NCBI RefSeq assembly: GCF_006539185.1
Contig: NZ_BJMN01000014.1
Location: forward strand, 62,001 to 126,000
From: Streptomyces gardneri
GTDB lineage: Bacteria > Actinomycetota > Actinomycetes > Streptomycetales > Streptomycetaceae
Length of the DNA stretch: 64,000 bases
Reading direction: 5' to 3'
The notes beneath the pieces were generated by a model, which ran no database searches, was not told where the DNA came from, and saw only the letters and a list, made by a program, of their open reading frames with translations. Below are positions 33,221 through 45,850 of the stretch, in pieces; the first letter of the stretch is position 1, and each line of letters starts with the position of its first letter. The translations under genes and the position numbers were made by a program.

Positions 33221-35455
33221 TTGTCAACCGAGGAATTTCGGAATGAGCAGCAATTCATCACCGATCTGTACGCACGACTCGACGACCTGAGGGACCAGGC
33301 CGAGGTCGCCGTCGCACAGGCTCTGCGCACCCCGGGGGTCGGCAGCAACCAGGGCCGTCTCGAACGGGACGTGATCGTCGCCGAACAGTCCGGGCTGCTC
33401 GCCGCCTTCGACGCGGGGGAGAGCGGGCTCTGCTTCGGCCGGCTCGTCTTCCGCGACGGCCGCGACCACCACATCGGGCGGATCGGCATCCGCAGGGACG
33501 ACCCGCACCGCACGCCCCTCGTCGTCGACTGGCGTGCCGAGATCGCCAGGCCCTTCTACCTCGCCACCGGCTACGAGCCCATGGGCCTCTCCCGCCGCCG
33601 GCACATCAGCACGCGGGGCCGCGAGGTCACCGCCCTCCACGACGAGGTGCTCGACCTCGCCGACGCCACCCGCACCGGACACGAGAGCCGCGACGCCGAC
33701 GAGGTGCTGCTCGCCGCGCTCGACGCCGCCCGCACCGGCCGCATGCACGACATCGTGCAGACCATCCAGGCCGAGCAGGACGCCATCATCCGCTCCCCGC
33801 ACCACGGCGTCCTCGTCGTCGAGGGCGGCCCCGGCACCGGCAAGACCGCCGTCGCGCTCCACCGGGCCGCGTACCTCCTCTACGCCCACCGTGAGCAGCT
33901 CGCCAAGCGGGCCGTCCTCATCGTCGGCCCCAACCCCGCCTTCCTCGGCTACATCGGGAACGTCCTGCCCTCCCTCGGCGAGACCGGCGTCCTGCTCGCC
34001 ACCCCCGCCGAGCTCTTCCCCGGCGTCCGCGCCACCGGCACCGACACCCCCCGCGCCGCCGCCGTCAAGGGCTCCGCCGCCATGGCCGGAGCGCTCGCCG
34101 CCGCCGTACGGGACCGCCAGCAGGTCCCCGAGCGCGGCGCGCCCCTCGTCGTCCCGCACGAGGACGGGGACCTGGTCATCGACTGGGACATGGCACTGGA
34201 GGCCCGGCACAAGGCCCGCGAGACCGTCCTCCCGCACAACCTCGCCCGCCCCTACTTCGTCTTCCGGATCCTGGACGCCCTCGCGGAGCAGCTCGCCGAC
34301 CGCATCGGCGCCGACCCCTACGGCGGCCCCAACTTCCTCGGCCCCGACGACCGGGCGCTCCTCGCCAAGGGCATCGCCGCCAACCCGGACGTCCACGCCG
34401 CCGTCGACACCCTCTGGCCGTACCTCACGCCCCAGGAGTTCCTGGCCGACTACCTCGCCGAGCCCACCCACCTCGACGACGCCGACATCGCGGCGATCCG
34501 GCGCGACGCCGGCGGGTGGACCCCCGGCGACGTGCCGCTCCTCGACGAGGCCGCCGAGCTCCTCGGCGAGGACGACTCGGCCGCCCGCGCCGCCCAGGAG
34601 GCCGAGCGGCAGCGGCAGATCCAGTACGCGCAGGGCGTCCTCGACGTCAGCTACGCCTCGCGCACCTACGAGTTCGAGGACAAGGAGGAGCTCGACGAGG
34701 ACGCCTCCGAGGTCCTCTCCGCCCACCACATCATCGACGCCGAGCGGTTCGCCGAGCGGCACGAGGAGGCCGACCACCGCACCGCCGCCGAACGGGCCGC
34801 CGCCGACCGCACCTGGGCCTTCGGCCACATCATCGTGGACGAGGCCCAGGAGCTCTCCGCGATGGCCTGGCGCCTCCTCATGCGCCGCAGCCCGACCCGC
34901 TCCATGACCCTGGTCGGCGACCCCGCCCAGACCGGTGACCCGGCCGGCGTCGGCGCCTGGGAGCGGATCCTCGACCCGCACGTGCAGGACCGCTGGGAGC
35001 ACGTACGCCTCGGGGTCAACTACCGCACGCCCGCCGAGATCATGGAGGTCGCCGCCGAGGTGCGGCGGACCGCCGACCCGGCCTTCGAGCCGCCCCGGTC
35101 GGTCCGCTCCACCGGCGTGGCGCCCTGGGACCGTACGGTCGACGACCCGGTGAAGGAGGCCGCCGACGCCGTCGCCGCCGAGCTGCGGACCGAGGGCCGA
35201 CTGGCGGTGATCGCCCCGGAGGAGCTGCTCCCCGGCCTGGTCGCCGCCCTGCCGGACGCCGCCCACGGAGCCGCCCCCGACCTCACCCGGCCGGTGGTCC
35301 TGCTCGACCCCCGGCAGGCGAAGGGCCTGGAGTTCGACACGGTCCTCGTCGTCGACCCGGACGGCATCGTGACCGGCGCCCCGCACGGGGTCAACGACCT
35401 GTACGTGGCGCTGACCCGGGCCACTCAGCGGCTGGGCGTCATCAGGCCGGCCTGA
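33221..35455 (+). CDS. helR: HelD-family RNA polymerase recycling motor, HelR type
   Basis: A 744-residue UvrD-like superfamily 1 ATPase that acts on RNA polymerase, not DNA unwinding. An N-terminal antiparallel helical arm ([20 protein letters not shown] to ~residue 60), a Walker A at 202-210 (GGPGTGKTA), Walker B with IIVDEAQE near 550, and the C-terminal helicase motifs [13 protein letters not shown] and ALTRATQRL are visible. Family knowledge: HelR in Streptomyces displaces rifamycin from RNA polymerase and gives tolerance. The start is TTG 33221 with GGGAG 6 bases upstream. Its 3' end overlaps convergent glgB by 14 bases. Confidence 0.88.
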   Translation: MSTEEFRNEQQFITDLYARLDDLRDQAEVAVAQALRTPGVGSNQGRLERDVIVAEQSGLLAAFDAGESGLCFGRLVFRDGRDHHIGRIGIRRDDPHRTPLVVDWRAEIARPFYLATGYEPMGLSRRRHISTRGREVTALHDEVLDLADATRTGHESRDADEVLLAALDAARTGRMHDIVQTIQAEQDAIIRSPHHGVLVVEGGPGTGKTAVALHRAAYLLYAHREQLAKRAVLIVGPNPAFLGYIGNVLPSLGETGVLLATPAELFPGVRATGTDTPRAAAVKGSAAMAGALAAAVRDRQQVPERGAPLVVPHEDGDLVIDWDMALEARHKARETVLPHNLARPYFVFRILDALAEQLADRIGADPYGGPNFLGPDDRALLAKGIAANPDVHAAVDTLWPYLTPQEFLADYLAEPTHLDDADIAAIRRDAGGWTPGDVPLLDEAAELLGEDDSAARAAQEAERQRQIQYAQGVLDVSYASRTYEFEDKEELDEDASEVLSAHHIIDAERFAERHEEADHRTAAERAAADRTWAFGHIIVDEAQELSAMAWRLLMRRSPTRSMTLVGDPAQTGDPAGVGAWERILDPHVQDRWEHVRLGVNYRTPAEIMEVAAEVRRTADPAFEPPRSVRSTGVAPWDRTVDDPVKEAADAVAAELRTEGRLAVIAPEELLPGLVAALPDAAHGAAPDLTRPVVLLDPRQAKGLEFDTVLVVDPDGIVTGAPHGVNDLYVALTRATQRLGVIRPA

Positions 35456-37709
35456 GCCAGACGGTCGCCAGCGGCGGCAGCGTCATCCGCAGGCTCGACG
35501 CGCGGCCGTGCCACGGCACCGACTCGGTCTTCACCGGGTCGGTGCCCACCACGTCCCCGCCGCCGTACCGGGCGGCGTCCGTGTTCAGGACCTCCGCCCA
35601 GGCGGCGAAGGTGTCCGGCACGCCCAGCCGGTAGTCGTGCCGCACGACCGGCGAGAAGTTGGAGACCGCGAGCAGCGGGGAGCCGAAGCCGTCGAAGCGC
35701 AGGAACGCGAAGACGTTGTCCTCGGTGGCGTCCCCGACCACCCACTGGAAGCCGTCCGGGACGGTGTCCCGCTCCCAGAGCGACGGGCTCGCGGCGTACA
35801 CCGTGTTCAGGTCGCGCACCAGGTCCCGCACGCCCCGGTGGTCGGGCTCCGCCCCGTACGACGGGTCGAGCAGCCACCAGTCGGGCCCGTGCTCCGCCGA
35901 CCACTCCCCGCCCTGCGCGAACTCCTGTCCCATGAAGAGGAGTTGCTTGCCGGGATGGGCCCACATGAAGCCCAGGTAGGCCCGGTGGTTGGCCCGCTGC
36001 TGCCACCAGTCGCCCGGCATCTTCGACACGAGCGACCGCTTGCCGTGCACGACCTCGTCGTGGGAGATCGGCAGGATGTAGTTCTCGCTGTACGCGTACA
36101 CCATCGAGAAGGTCATCTCGTGGTGGTGGTACTTGCGGTGCACCGGCTCCTTCTCCGCGTAGCCGAGCGAGTCGTGCATCCAGCCCATGTTCCACTTCAT
36201 GCCGAAGCCCAGACCGCCGAAGCCGCCGGGGCCCACCTGGTCCGTCGCCCGCGTCACCCCGTCCCAGGCCGTGGACTCCTCGGCGAAGGTCACGATCCCC
36301 GGGCAGCGGCGGTAGACGGTGGCGTTCATCTCCTGGAGGAAGGCCACCGCGTCCAGGTTCTCCCGGCCGCCGAACTCGTTCGGCAGCCACTCGCCGTGCT
36401 CCCGCGAGTAGTCCAGGTAGAGCATCGAGGCCACCGCGTCCACCCGCAGCCCGTCGAGGTGGAACTCCTGGCACCAGTACACGGCGTTGGCGACGAGGAA
36501 GTTCCGCACCTCCTTGCGCCCGTAGTCGAACTCCAGGGTCCCCCAGTCGGGATGGTGCGAACGCCGCGGGTCCTCGTGCTCGTACAGCGGCCGACCGTCG
36601 AACTCGGCGAGCGCCCAGTCGTCCTTCGGGAAGTGCGCCGGGACCCAGTCCATCAGGACACCGATCCCGGCCCGGTGCAGGGCGTCCACCAGGTACTTGA
36701 AGTCGTCGGGGGTGCCCATGCGGGCCGTCGGCGCGTAGAAGCCCGTGACCTGGTAGCCCCAGGAGCCGCTGAACGGATGCTCGGCGACGGCCATGAACTC
36801 CACGTGCGTGAAGCCGAGGTCGCGCACATAGTCCGGCAGCTGCTCGGCCAGCTGGCGATACGTCAGCCCCGGTCGCCAGGAGGGCAGATGGAGCTCGTAG
36901 ACGGAGAGCGGCGCCTCGTGGTGCGGACGGGCGCCGCGCCGCTCCAGCCACTCGGCGTCGTCCCACGTGTAGTGCGAGGCGGTGACGACCGACGCGGTGT
37001 TCGGCGGGCACTCGGTGCGGCGGGCCATCGGGTCCGCGCGCACGGTGTGCGAACCGTCCGGCCGGGCGATGTCGAACTTGTAGACGGCGCCCTCGCCGAT
37101 CCCCGGGACGAACAGCTCCCACACGCCCGTCGAACCCAGCGAGCGCATCGGCAGCGCCTTACCGTCCCAGTGGGTGAAGTCACCGGTGACGCGGACGCCC
37201 CGGGCGTTCGGCGCCCAGACCGCGAACCGGGTGCCGGTGACGCCCTCGTGGGTCAGGACGTGGGAGCCGAGCGCAGTCCACAGCTCCTCGTGCCGCCCCT
37301 CGCCGATGAGGTGCAGGTCCAGCTCGCCCAGGGAGGGCAGGAAGCGGTACGGGTCGACGACGGCGAGCTCCTCGCCGCCGTCCTCGTACCGCACCCGCAG
37401 CTCGTACGCGGGCACCTTCCGCAGCAGCGGCAGCAGACCGGAGAACAGGCCGTCGCCGTCGTCGTGGAGCGTGACGCGACGCCCCTTCGTCAGGACCGTC
37501 ACCTCCTTGGCCCACGGGCGCAGCACGCGCACCACGACCCCGCCCTTGACCGGATGGGCGCCCAGCACGCCGTGCGGGTCGTGGTGCTCGCCCGCGAGCA
37601 GCCGGGCCCGGTCACCCGGCCCGATGGGTGGCGCCTTCCGTACGGCGGTCCGGTCCGGTGCGGGCGTCTTCCTGGCGCGGGACGTCTTGCCTGCGGATCG
37701 GGCGGTCAC
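35442..37709 (-). CDS. glgB: 1,4-alpha-glucan branching enzyme GlgB
   Basis: Introduces alpha-1,6 branches into glycogen-like glucan. The 755-residue protein has an N-terminal basic tail, tandem N1/CBM48 modules, and a GH13 barrel with the nucleophile Asp in [10 protein letters not shown], acid Glu in TFAEEST and third Asp in [14 protein letters not shown] 37709 is chosen because CCAGGAGG lies ~8 bases before it. It is the last gene of the minus-strand GlgE-pathway set, separated from mak by 213 bases, and its end overlaps convergent helR by 14 bases. Confidence 0.95.
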   Translation of the reverse strand: MTARSAGKTSRARKTPAPDRTAVRKAPPIGPGDRARLLAGEHHDPHGVLGAHPVKGGVVVRVLRPWAKEVTVLTKGRRVTLHDDGDGLFSGLLPLLRKVPAYELRVRYEDGGEELAVVDPYRFLPSLGELDLHLIGEGRHEELWTALGSHVLTHEGVTGTRFAVWAPNARGVRVTGDFTHWDGKALPMRSLGSTGVWELFVPGIGEGAVYKFDIARPDGSHTVRADPMARRTECPPNTASVVTASHYTWDDAEWLERRGARPHHEAPLSVYELHLPSWRPGLTYRQLAEQLPDYVRDLGFTHVEFMAVAEHPFSGSWGYQVTGFYAPTARMGTPDDFKYLVDALHRAGIGVLMDWVPAHFPKDDWALAEFDGRPLYEHEDPRRSHHPDWGTLEFDYGRKEVRNFLVANAVYWCQEFHLDGLRVDAVASMLYLDYSREHGEWLPNEFGGRENLDAVAFLQEMNATVYRRCPGIVTFAEESTAWDGVTRATDQVGPGGFGGLGFGMKWNMGWMHDSLGYAEKEPVHRKYHHHEMTFSMVYAYSENYILPISHDEVVHGKRSLVSKMPGDWWQQRANHRAYLGFMWAHPGKQLLFMGQEFAQGGEWSAEHGPDWWLLDPSYGAEPDHRGVRDLVRDLNTVYAASPSLWERDTVPDGFQWVVGDATEDNVFAFLRFDGFGSPLLAVSNFSPVVRHDYRLGVPDTFAAWAEVLNTDAARYGGGDVVGTDPVKTESVPWHGRASSLRMTLPPLATVWLRPA

Positions 37710-37875
37710 GGGGGTGCCTCCTGGAGGGCGGGAACGGGGGGTGCGGGTGTACGGGTGTACGGGGTAGGAAACGGCGCCCCGAGGGCGCGGGACACTCGGC
37801 CGAACGGGGCGCGTGCGGGTCACCGCAGGCGAGAGCTGTGCGAACGCCCCGCCCGGCTGGGCCGAACGGGTCCGG

Positions 37876-37899
37876 CGCCCCGCCCGACGGGGCGGGGCG
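37876..37899 (-). terminator. Hairpin after mak
   Basis: A 10-bp GC stem (CGCCCCGCCC / GGGCGGGGCG) with GACG loop lies 24 bases beyond the mak stop in the 213-bp mak-glgB gap, suggesting partial termination and a separate glgB promoter. No clear promoter was found in the rest of the gap (37710-37875). Confidence 0.6.
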
Positions 37900-37922
37900 G
37901 CCGGATGCGCGAAAGGGTCGGA

Positions 37923-39272
37923 TCACCGGGGTGCGGCGAGGCGTTCGATCGCGGACATGGGGACCGGGAGCCAGTCCGGACGGTGCCGGGCCTCGTACAC
38001 GACCTCGTAGACCGCCTTGTCGGTCTCGTAGGCGCGCAGGAGCGCCGGGTCGGCGCGCGGGTCCGCGCCCGCCACCTCGGCGTAGCCCGTGCAGTACGCG
38101 GCCCGGCAGCGCGCCGCCCAGTCCGCGTTCCACGGCCGGTGGGTGCGGGCCGCGTAGTCGAAGGAGCGGAGCATGCCCGCGACGTCCCGGACCGTGGGCT
38201 GAGGGCTCCGCCGCTCGTCCAGCGGCTTCGCCGGCTCGCCCTCGAAGTCGATGACGGCCCAGCCGCCGTCGGAGCCCCGCAGGGTCTGGCCCAGGTGCAG
38301 GTCGCCGTGGATGCGCTGGAGCGCCCCCGCCCCGGGCGCCTCGCCGGCCGCCGCGAAGACGGCCCGCAGGCCCGGTACGTACGGCAGGAGCGCGGGCACC
38401 GCCTGTGCCGCCACGTGCAGCCGCCGGTCCATCGCCGCGGCGAGGTGTTCGGTCTCGGACCGCGGCAGCCGCAGGGTCGGCAGTGCGCCGGCGAGCGCGA
38501 GGTGCACCTCGGCCGTGGCCCGGCCGAGTGCCCGCGCCTCGGTGGTGAACTCCCGGCCGTCGGCGAGCGCGTCGAGCGCGAGCCGCCAGCCGTCCCGTGA
38601 GTCCCGGAGGTAGGGCTGGAGGACGCCGAGGGTCGCGGCCCCCGACTCGAACCAGGCGACCGGGGCCGGTACGCGCGCGCAGCCGGCCCGGCTCAGGGCC
38701 AGGGGCAGTTCGAGGTCGGGATTGGCGCCCGGGCTGACCCGTCGGAAGATCTTCAGGATGAAGGAATCCCCGTACACCAGCGAGGAGTTCGACTGCTCGG
38801 CGTCGAGCATGCGGGGGGCGAGCGCGGGCGGGAGTGCGGTCGTGGCATGGAAGCGCAGGGGGCCGGTCCGGCCCGGGGTGCGCAGCCGCTCGTAGAGGAG
38901 TCCCGCGAGCCGCGGGTCGCGCAGCCCTTCGTAGACCGCGCGTCCGGCGAGCGGGCCCTGCCGGATCCGCCCGATCAGGGCGGGGCCGAGGCGGGGCGGC
39001 AGCTGGGTCCGTACGCCCAGGAGCAGTTGGTAGCAGTCGGCGGGCGTGCCGGCCGGGCGGCCGGGCTGGTCGACCCGTACGAGCAGATGGAGGAGACCGG
39101 GTCCCGCGCCGTCCAGGGGGAGCAGCTCGGTGGCCGCGTCCAGGGTGAATCCGAGGACCCGGCGGCCCTTGCCCGCGAACCAGCGCTGCCGTGGCAGCCA
39201 TTCGTGGAGCAGGGGCGCGAGTGACGGAAGGAGGGCGTCCGGGGCCCGGGTGGTGGATGCGGTCTCCGGCAT
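37923..39272 (-). CDS. mak: Maltokinase (Pep2/Mak)
   Basis: ATP-dependent kinase that converts maltose to maltose-1-phosphate, the GlgE donor. The 449-residue protein has the N-terminal cap domain (WLPRQRWFAGKGRRV) and an aminoglycoside phosphotransferase-like C-lobe with the catalytic loop RIHGDLHLGQTL and metal-binding VIDFEGEP. ATG 39272 follows AAAGGA. In many actinomycetes treS and mak are fused or adjacent; here they are separate with a 233-bp gap. Confidence 0.93.
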   Translation of the reverse strand: MPETASTTRAPDALLPSLAPLLHEWLPRQRWFAGKGRRVLGFTLDAATELLPLDGAGPGLLHLLVRVDQPGRPAGTPADCYQLLLGVRTQLPPRLGPALIGRIRQGPLAGRAVYEGLRDPRLAGLLYERLRTPGRTGPLRFHATTALPPALAPRMLDAEQSNSSLVYGDSFILKIFRRVSPGANPDLELPLALSRAGCARVPAPVAWFESGAATLGVLQPYLRDSRDGWRLALDALADGREFTTEARALGRATAEVHLALAGALPTLRLPRSETEHLAAAMDRRLHVAAQAVPALLPYVPGLRAVFAAAGEAPGAGALQRIHGDLHLGQTLRGSDGGWAVIDFEGEPAKPLDERRSPQPTVRDVAGMLRSFDYAARTHRPWNADWAARCRAAYCTGYAEVAGADPRADPALLRAYETDKAVYEVVYEARHRPDWLPVPMSAIERLAAPR

Positions 39273-39505
39273 GGCATCGCGTCCTTTCCCCGGGGCGCGC
39301 AGCTGGCTGTCGTATGCGTTCAAATGCGCAGAGTGTCCCGGATGGCGGCTTGGACTGTCCGGAAGTGCGGGACGTGTCGGAAGGGGAAGATCCGTATGGG
39401 CCCGGCAAGAAGGCCCGTATGGACCTGAATCGTGTGTGGGACACAGTGCCCAGAGGGGGACGGGGGAAACCGTCCCACCCCGGACGAATCCGAACTGGCC
39501 GTCGG
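39273..39505. other. 233-bp gap between treS and mak with a hairpin and repeats
   Basis: A small hairpin GGGACGG-GGGAAA-CCGTCCC (39457-39476) lies 30 bases beyond the treS stop. Closer to mak, two copies of CCGTATGG (39392-39399 and 39415-39422) and TGTCCGG/TGTCGG elements occur. mak therefore may have its own promoter. Confidence 0.4.
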
Positions 39506-41196
<1,691 letters not shown>

Positions 41197-41200
<4 letters not shown>

Positions 41201-43275
41201 GATGTGGGTGACCCTCCGGTCTGCGGGGACGGTCGCAGGACGAGGACGTGCGCGGGTGTGACACCCGGTTCCAGGCGCACGTAACTGGCCCTGCCCCAGT
41301 GATAGGTATCGCCGGTGAGCTCGTCGCGCACCGGCACGGTCTCGTGCCAGTCGAGGCCGAGTTCCGGCATGTTCAACGAGAGTGAAGCCTCCTGGGTGTG
41401 GTGCGGGTCGAGGTTGACGACCACCAGAACGATGTTCGAACCCGAGCGCTTCGAGTACGCGATCACCTGCGCGTTGTCGGTCTCGTGGAAGGTGATGTTC
41501 CGCAGCCTGCGGAGCGCCGGGTGGCGCCGCCTGATCCGGTTCAGGGCGGTGATGAGCGGGGTGATCGTCGACCCCGACCGCTCCGCCGACTCCCAGTCTC
41601 GGGGCCTGAGTTCGTACTTCTCCGAGTCCAGGTACTCCTCGCTGCCGTCCCGCAGCGGGGTGTTCTCGCACAGCTCGTACCCGGCGTACATGCCCCACGA
41701 GGGCGAGAGCGTCGCCGCCAGCACCGCCCGCGCCTCGAAGGCGGGCCGGCCGCCCTCCTGGAGGTAGGCGTGCAGGATGTCGGGGGTGTTCACGAAGAAG
41801 TTCGGCCGCATCTGCGCGGCCGTCTCGCCGGACAGCTCGGTGAGGTACTCCGTCAGCTCCTCCTTGGTGTTGCGCCAGGTGAAGTACGTGTACGACTGCT
41901 GGAAACCGACCGCGCCGAGCGTCCGCATCATCGCCGGCCGCGTGAACGCCTCCGCCAGGAAGATCACGTCCGGATCGGCCCGGTTGATCTCGCCGATCAC
42001 CCGCTCCCAGAACACCACCGGCTTGGTGTGCGGGTTGTCGACGCGGAAGATCCGTACACCGTGGTCCATCCAGTGGCGAAGCACCCGCACGGTCTCCGCG
42101 ACGATCCCGTCCATGTCGGCGTCGAACGCGATCGGATAGATGTCCTGGTACTTCTTCGGCGGGTTCTCCGCGTACGCGATCGAACCGTCCGGACGGTGGT
42201 GGAACCACTCCGGGTGCTTCTCCACCCACGGGTGGTCCGGCGAGCACTGGAGCGCGAAGTCCAGCGCGATCTCCAGGCGCAGCTCCCGGGCCCTCGCCAC
42301 GAAGGCGTCGAAGTCCTCGAAGGTGCCGAGGTCCGGGTGGAGCGCGTCGTGCCCGCCCTCCGGGGAGCCGATCGCCCACGGCACGCCCACGTCGTTCGGG
42401 GAGGCCGAGAGCGAGTTGTTCGGGCCCTTGCGGTGGGTCTCGCCGATCGGGTGCACCGGCGGCAGATACACCACGTCGAAGCCCATCGCCGCGACCGCCG
42501 GGAGCCGTTCGGAGGCGGTGCGGAAGTTCCCCGGGACCGTACGGCCCTTGACCTTCCGCGCGCCCTCCGAGCGCGGGAAGAACTCGTACCAGGAGCCGAA
42601 GAGGGCCCTCTCCCGCTCCACCTGGAGCGGCAACGCGGGCGAGGAGGAGAGGAGTTCGCGCAGTGGATGGCGGTCGAGGGACTCGACGACGCGTGGTGCG
42701 AGCGCCGCCGCGAGCCGGACCGCGGCCGGGCGGGAGACATCGCGCAGCGAGTCCGCCGCGGCCAGCACGGCCTCCCGGCCGCCGCCCTTCTTCGGGACGC
42801 CCTTCGCGGCCCGCTCGTGCAGCTCGGCGCCCTCGGCGAGGACGAGTTCGGAGTCGATCCCGGCCGGGATCTTGATCCTCGCGGTGTGGCGCCAGGTGGC
42901 CACGGGGTCGCTCCACGCCTCGACGGTGTACGTCCACGAGCCCTCGGCGTCCGGGGTGACCTCGGCGCCCCACCGGTCGGTACCGGGGGCCAGTTCGCGC
43001 ATCGGGGTCCACGGGCCGGGGCGGCCGGACGGGCCGCGCAGCACGACATTGGCGGCGACCGCGTCGTGTCCCTCGCGGAAGACGGTCGCCGTCACCTCGA
43101 ATGTCTCTCCTGCCACCGCTTTCGCGGAGCGCCGGCCACAGTCGACCAGCGGGCGTACGTCCAGTACGGGAATGCGTCCCATGAGCGGATTCACAGCATC
43201 ACCTGACGGGTTACGGGGGTGCGGGTGGTGGTGCGCTCTTTCTAGCTCCGTCGACGGCCGGCGGGTTGCGGGCAT
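41197..43275 (-). CDS. glgE: Maltosyltransferase GlgE (alpha-1,4-glucan:maltose-1-phosphate maltosyltransferase)
   Basis: Extends alpha-1,4-glucan by maltosyl units from maltose-1-phosphate. The 692-residue GH13_3 protein has nucleophile Asp413 in [12 protein letters not shown], acid Glu442 in IFLAEAF and Asp499 in VNTPDIL, with N-terminal domain beginning [13 protein letters not shown] 43275 is chosen because CAGGAG precedes it and the Sco GlgE, as I recall it, also begins MPAT; GTG 43194 is an alternative. It is the first gene of the glgE-treS-mak-glgB set. An accessory cluster lies between its promoter and glgP. Confidence 0.95.
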
Positions 43276-43552
43276 GACGGCTCCTGTCCGCGTTCACTCG
43301 AATGGCGGGTCCACAGGGAGTACGGGTTTCAGAGGGTCCGGGGGTGTGGGTACCGGAGGAGCCTTCCCACAGTTCTCGGGTGGGCAATCCGGCGCTTTGT
43401 TAACTACTAGGGCGTAGGCGCACCGGCAAGGCGCACGGACGACTGGAAAAGCCCCTCCCCCCTCTTTTCGGGGCTCGGTTCGCCTCCGGGGCGCCGGAGC
43501 CCACGCGAAGAGGCCCCGCCCGAGAGGGGCGGGGCCGTTTTCCGGGTGGTGG
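43276..43552. other. 277-bp gap between glgE and the accessory cluster
   Basis: It must hold the glgE promoter, reading leftward. An AT-rich patch with TTTGTTAACTACTAG (43397-43411) is the lowest-GC spot and may be the promoter core or the left boundary of the inserted cluster. A GC hairpin (43512-43536) ends the NmrA gene. Confidence 0.4.
43512..43536 (-). terminator. Hairpin after the NmrA-like gene
   Basis: GGCCCCGCCC pairs with GGGCGGGGCC around a short GAGAG loop, 16 bases beyond the stop at 43553. Confidence 0.65.
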
Positions 43553-44494
43553 TCAGCGGCGCGGGGAGGTGTCCGGTTCCTCCGCGTCCGTCGCCCAGAC
43601 CTGCCAGGGCTGGCGGGCCACCCACTCCTCCACCGGGGCCGGTTCGAGCGCGAGCGCCTCCGTCGACACCCCGTCGTCGTCCGCCATGAGCAGCGGATCC
43701 GCGCCGCTCGCCATGTAGTGGTAGATCCCCGCCACCCCGGCCGCCGCCGCCGGACCGAGGAGCCCGGCGAGCCCGTGCTCGAAGTCGACCGGATCCAGCT
43801 CCCGGTAGCTCACGGCCCGGCCCAGGCCCCGGCCGAACGCCGCCGCGAGCTCGCCGCCCGTCAGCGCCGTCGCGCCGCCGATGTCGAACGTCCGCCCCTC
43901 CAGGCCCTCTCGGGTCAGCGCCGCGAGCGCCGCCTCCGCCAGGCCCCGGTGCGAGATCCACGCCGTCCGCGCCGACTCCGGCAGGGGATAGGCGAGCACG
44001 CCCTCGTCGACGAGCGCGGGACCGTTCCACGGCGAGAAGAGGTTGTCGAGGTAGACCGGCGGCCGGATCACCACGAGCGGCACCCCGCTGTCCCGCAGCA
44101 CCCGCTCCGTCAGGCGCCGCGTCTCGAACGCCGGGAACCCCGTCGGGGCGTGCGGGACACGGGTGTTGGTGTTGAGGACCAGCCGTATCGTGCCCGCGAG
44201 CAGGGCCGCCTCCGCGATGTTCCGCGCGTACGCCTCCACCCGCTCGGGGTCGTACACCAGCGGCATCGTGACGAACGCGTGCGTCGTCCCCTCGAAGAGC
44301 CGCCGCACGTCGCCCGGCCGCGTCAGGTCGCCGGCGAGGAAGAAGGCGCCGGGCAGCGGCGGCCGGTCGGCCTCCGGGCGCCGCGTCAGCGCACGGACCC
44401 GGTGGTGCCGCTCGGCCAGCAGACGGGCCACCGCACCGCCCTGGAAACCGGTCGCGCCCACGACCGCCACCCGCATCGGAATCTCACTCGACAT
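43553..44494 (-). CDS. NmrA-like NAD(P)-binding oxidoreductase/sensor
   Basis: A 313-residue atypical short-chain dehydrogenase. It begins with the Rossmann motif RVAVVGATGFQGGAV and lacks a clear YxxxK catalytic pair, like NmrA/HSCARG and NAD(P)H:quinone-reductase-like proteins. ATG 44494 is used with a weak GAAAGA site; ATG 44476 is possible. It is divergent from the AraC regulator by 118 bases at the left edge of the accessory cluster. It may reduce a pathway intermediate or act as a redox sensor; sequence alone does not decide. Confidence 0.83.
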   Translation of the reverse strand: MSSEIPMRVAVVGATGFQGGAVARLLAERHHRVRALTRRPEADRPPLPGAFFLAGDLTRPGDVRRLFEGTTHAFVTMPLVYDPERVEAYARNIAEAALLAGTIRLVLNTNTRVPHAPTGFPAFETRRLTERVLRDSGVPLVVIRPPVYLDNLFSPWNGPALVDEGVLAYPLPESARTAWISHRGLAEAALAALTREGLEGRTFDIGGATALTGGELAAAFGRGLGRAVSYRELDPVDFEHGLAGLLGPAAAAGVAGIYHYMASGADPLLMADDDGVSTEALALEPAPVEEWVARQPWQVWATDAEEPDTSPRR

Positions 44495-44612
44495 GTCTTT
44501 CTGAGGCCCTTCGATAGGCTGTCGCTGCTGTCGCGTCGGCTGCTCTCCAGGCTCGCCGCGACGGCTTCGGCCGTTCAATTAACAAACCGGGGCGGAAGTT
44601 GAAGGATCGTCC

Positions 44613-45608
44613 ATGGATACCGTGGGAACCGACCGTCACGACCGGCGCGAGCACGACGCTCAGCGCGGGGCCGAGCACGAGGACCTGCTGAGCGAACTCC
44701 TGAAACCCCTCCGGCTCACCGGCGTCTTCGACAGCCGCTGGCACGTCCGGGCCCCCTGGGCCATCGAAGGCGACGCCGAACGCAGCTGCGCCGTCCTCCA
44801 CTACGTCGTCGAGGGCGACTGCTGGATCACCACCGACGGGGAGCCCTCCGTCGAACTGCACGCCGGAGACCTCGTCGTCTTCCCCACCGGCACCGCGCAC
44901 CGGCTCGCCGACCGCCCCGAGCGCCAGGGCGTCCCCCTCAAGGCCGTCCTGCCCGAACGGCAGCCCGGCACCTCCGGCGAGATCGTCATCGAGGGCACGG
45001 GCCCCGAGGCCCGGCTGCTCTGCGCCGGACTCCACTACGACGCCGGCGCCGCCACCGGTCTCTACACCTCCCTGCCCTGGGCCCTCGTCCTCGACCGCGC
45101 CCAGGTCGACCGCGAGCCGCTGCTCCGCGACACCCTCCGACTGCTCGCCGCCCCCGACCGGCCCGTCGGACCGGGCGACCGGCTCATCACCCTGCGCGCC
45201 TTCGAGATGGCGCTCGTCCTCGCGCTCCGCCCGCTGCTGCGCGAACTCGCCGGCAACCCGGCCTCGCTGCCCATGCTGCGGCACCCCGGCATCAGCCGGG
45301 CGGTCGTGATGATCGCGACCCGCTTCGCCGAGCCCTGGCGGATCGACTCCCTCGCCCGGGAGGTCGGCATGTCCCGCTCCGCGTTCACCGCGGCCTTCCG
45401 CGAGCTCGTCGGCGAGTCCCCGGCCCGCTACCTCGCCGCCCGCCGTATGCAGGAGGCCGTGCGGCTCCTCACCGAGACCTCGCTCCCGCAGTCGGCCCTG
45501 CCCGCCCGTATCGGCTACCAGAGCGCCGTCGGCTTCCACCTCGCCTTCCGCAAGTGGTTCGGGGTGACGCCGGGCGAGTACCGCGCGGGGGGTGCCAGGG
45601 CCGCCTGA
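44613..45608 (+). CDS. AraC-family regulator with cupin sensor domain
   Basis: A 331-residue regulator. The N-terminal ~200 residues are a cupin_6-type sensor (HYVVEGDCWITTDGEP split, LHAGDLVVFPTGTAHRL). The C-terminal ~100 residues hold two AraC HTHs (WRIDSLAREVGMSRSAFTAAF, LPARIGYQSAVGFHLAFRKWFG, PGEYRAG). ATG 44613 follows GAAGG. It lies between the divergent NmrA gene and the HpaB gene, so it is the probable pathway regulator of this cluster. The repeated CCTGGACGG elements downstream (45722-45771) are candidate binding sites. Confidence 0.92.
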   Translation: MDTVGTDRHDRREHDAQRGAEHEDLLSELLKPLRLTGVFDSRWHVRAPWAIEGDAERSCAVLHYVVEGDCWITTDGEPSVELHAGDLVVFPTGTAHRLADRPERQGVPLKAVLPERQPGTSGEIVIEGTGPEARLLCAGLHYDAGAATGLYTSLPWALVLDRAQVDREPLLRDTLRLLAAPDRPVGPGDRLITLRAFEMALVLALRPLLRELAGNPASLPMLRHPGISRAVVMIATRFAEPWRIDSLAREVGMSRSAFTAAFRELVGESPARYLAARRMQEAVRLLTETSLPQSALPARIGYQSAVGFHLAFRKWFGVTPGEYRAGGARAA

Positions 45609-45721
45609 GCCGACCGGGTCCGAGCCGCGGGTGAGCCCGGGCGCCGTCGGGAGCCGACGGCTGCCCGCGCGCCTGCGGCTGCCCGCGGGGTGCCGGCGGC
45701 TGCTCCATGGGTGTCCACGGG

Positions 45722-45771
45722 CGTCCAGGCGGCGCGCCGGGCCTGGACGGTTCATAAGGACCCCTGGACGG
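45722..45771. promoter_or_regulatory. Three CCTGGACG half-sites upstream of the HpaB-type gene
   Basis: CCTGGACGG occurs at 45742-45750 and again at 45763-45771, a 21-bp direct repeat, and its near-inverse CGTCCAGGC at 45722-45730 makes a 9-bp-arm dyad with the first. Each direct copy is followed within 3 bases by TTCAT (45751-45755, 45775-45779). Direct repeats two helical turns apart are typical AraC-family targets. Confidence 0.55.
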
Positions 45772-45850
45772 ACGTTCATTGCCCGGACGCTCCTCGCCGG
45801 ACAGGCTCGGGACGGCAGAGCCGTGACACCCGAGGAGAGGCGAGCGACCG

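Noticed and set aside
43194..43275. GTG 43194 as the start of glgE
   Set aside because: ATG 43275 has a CAGGAG ribosome site at good spacing and an N-terminus like the S. coelicolor protein as I recall it. The GTG has a poor site.
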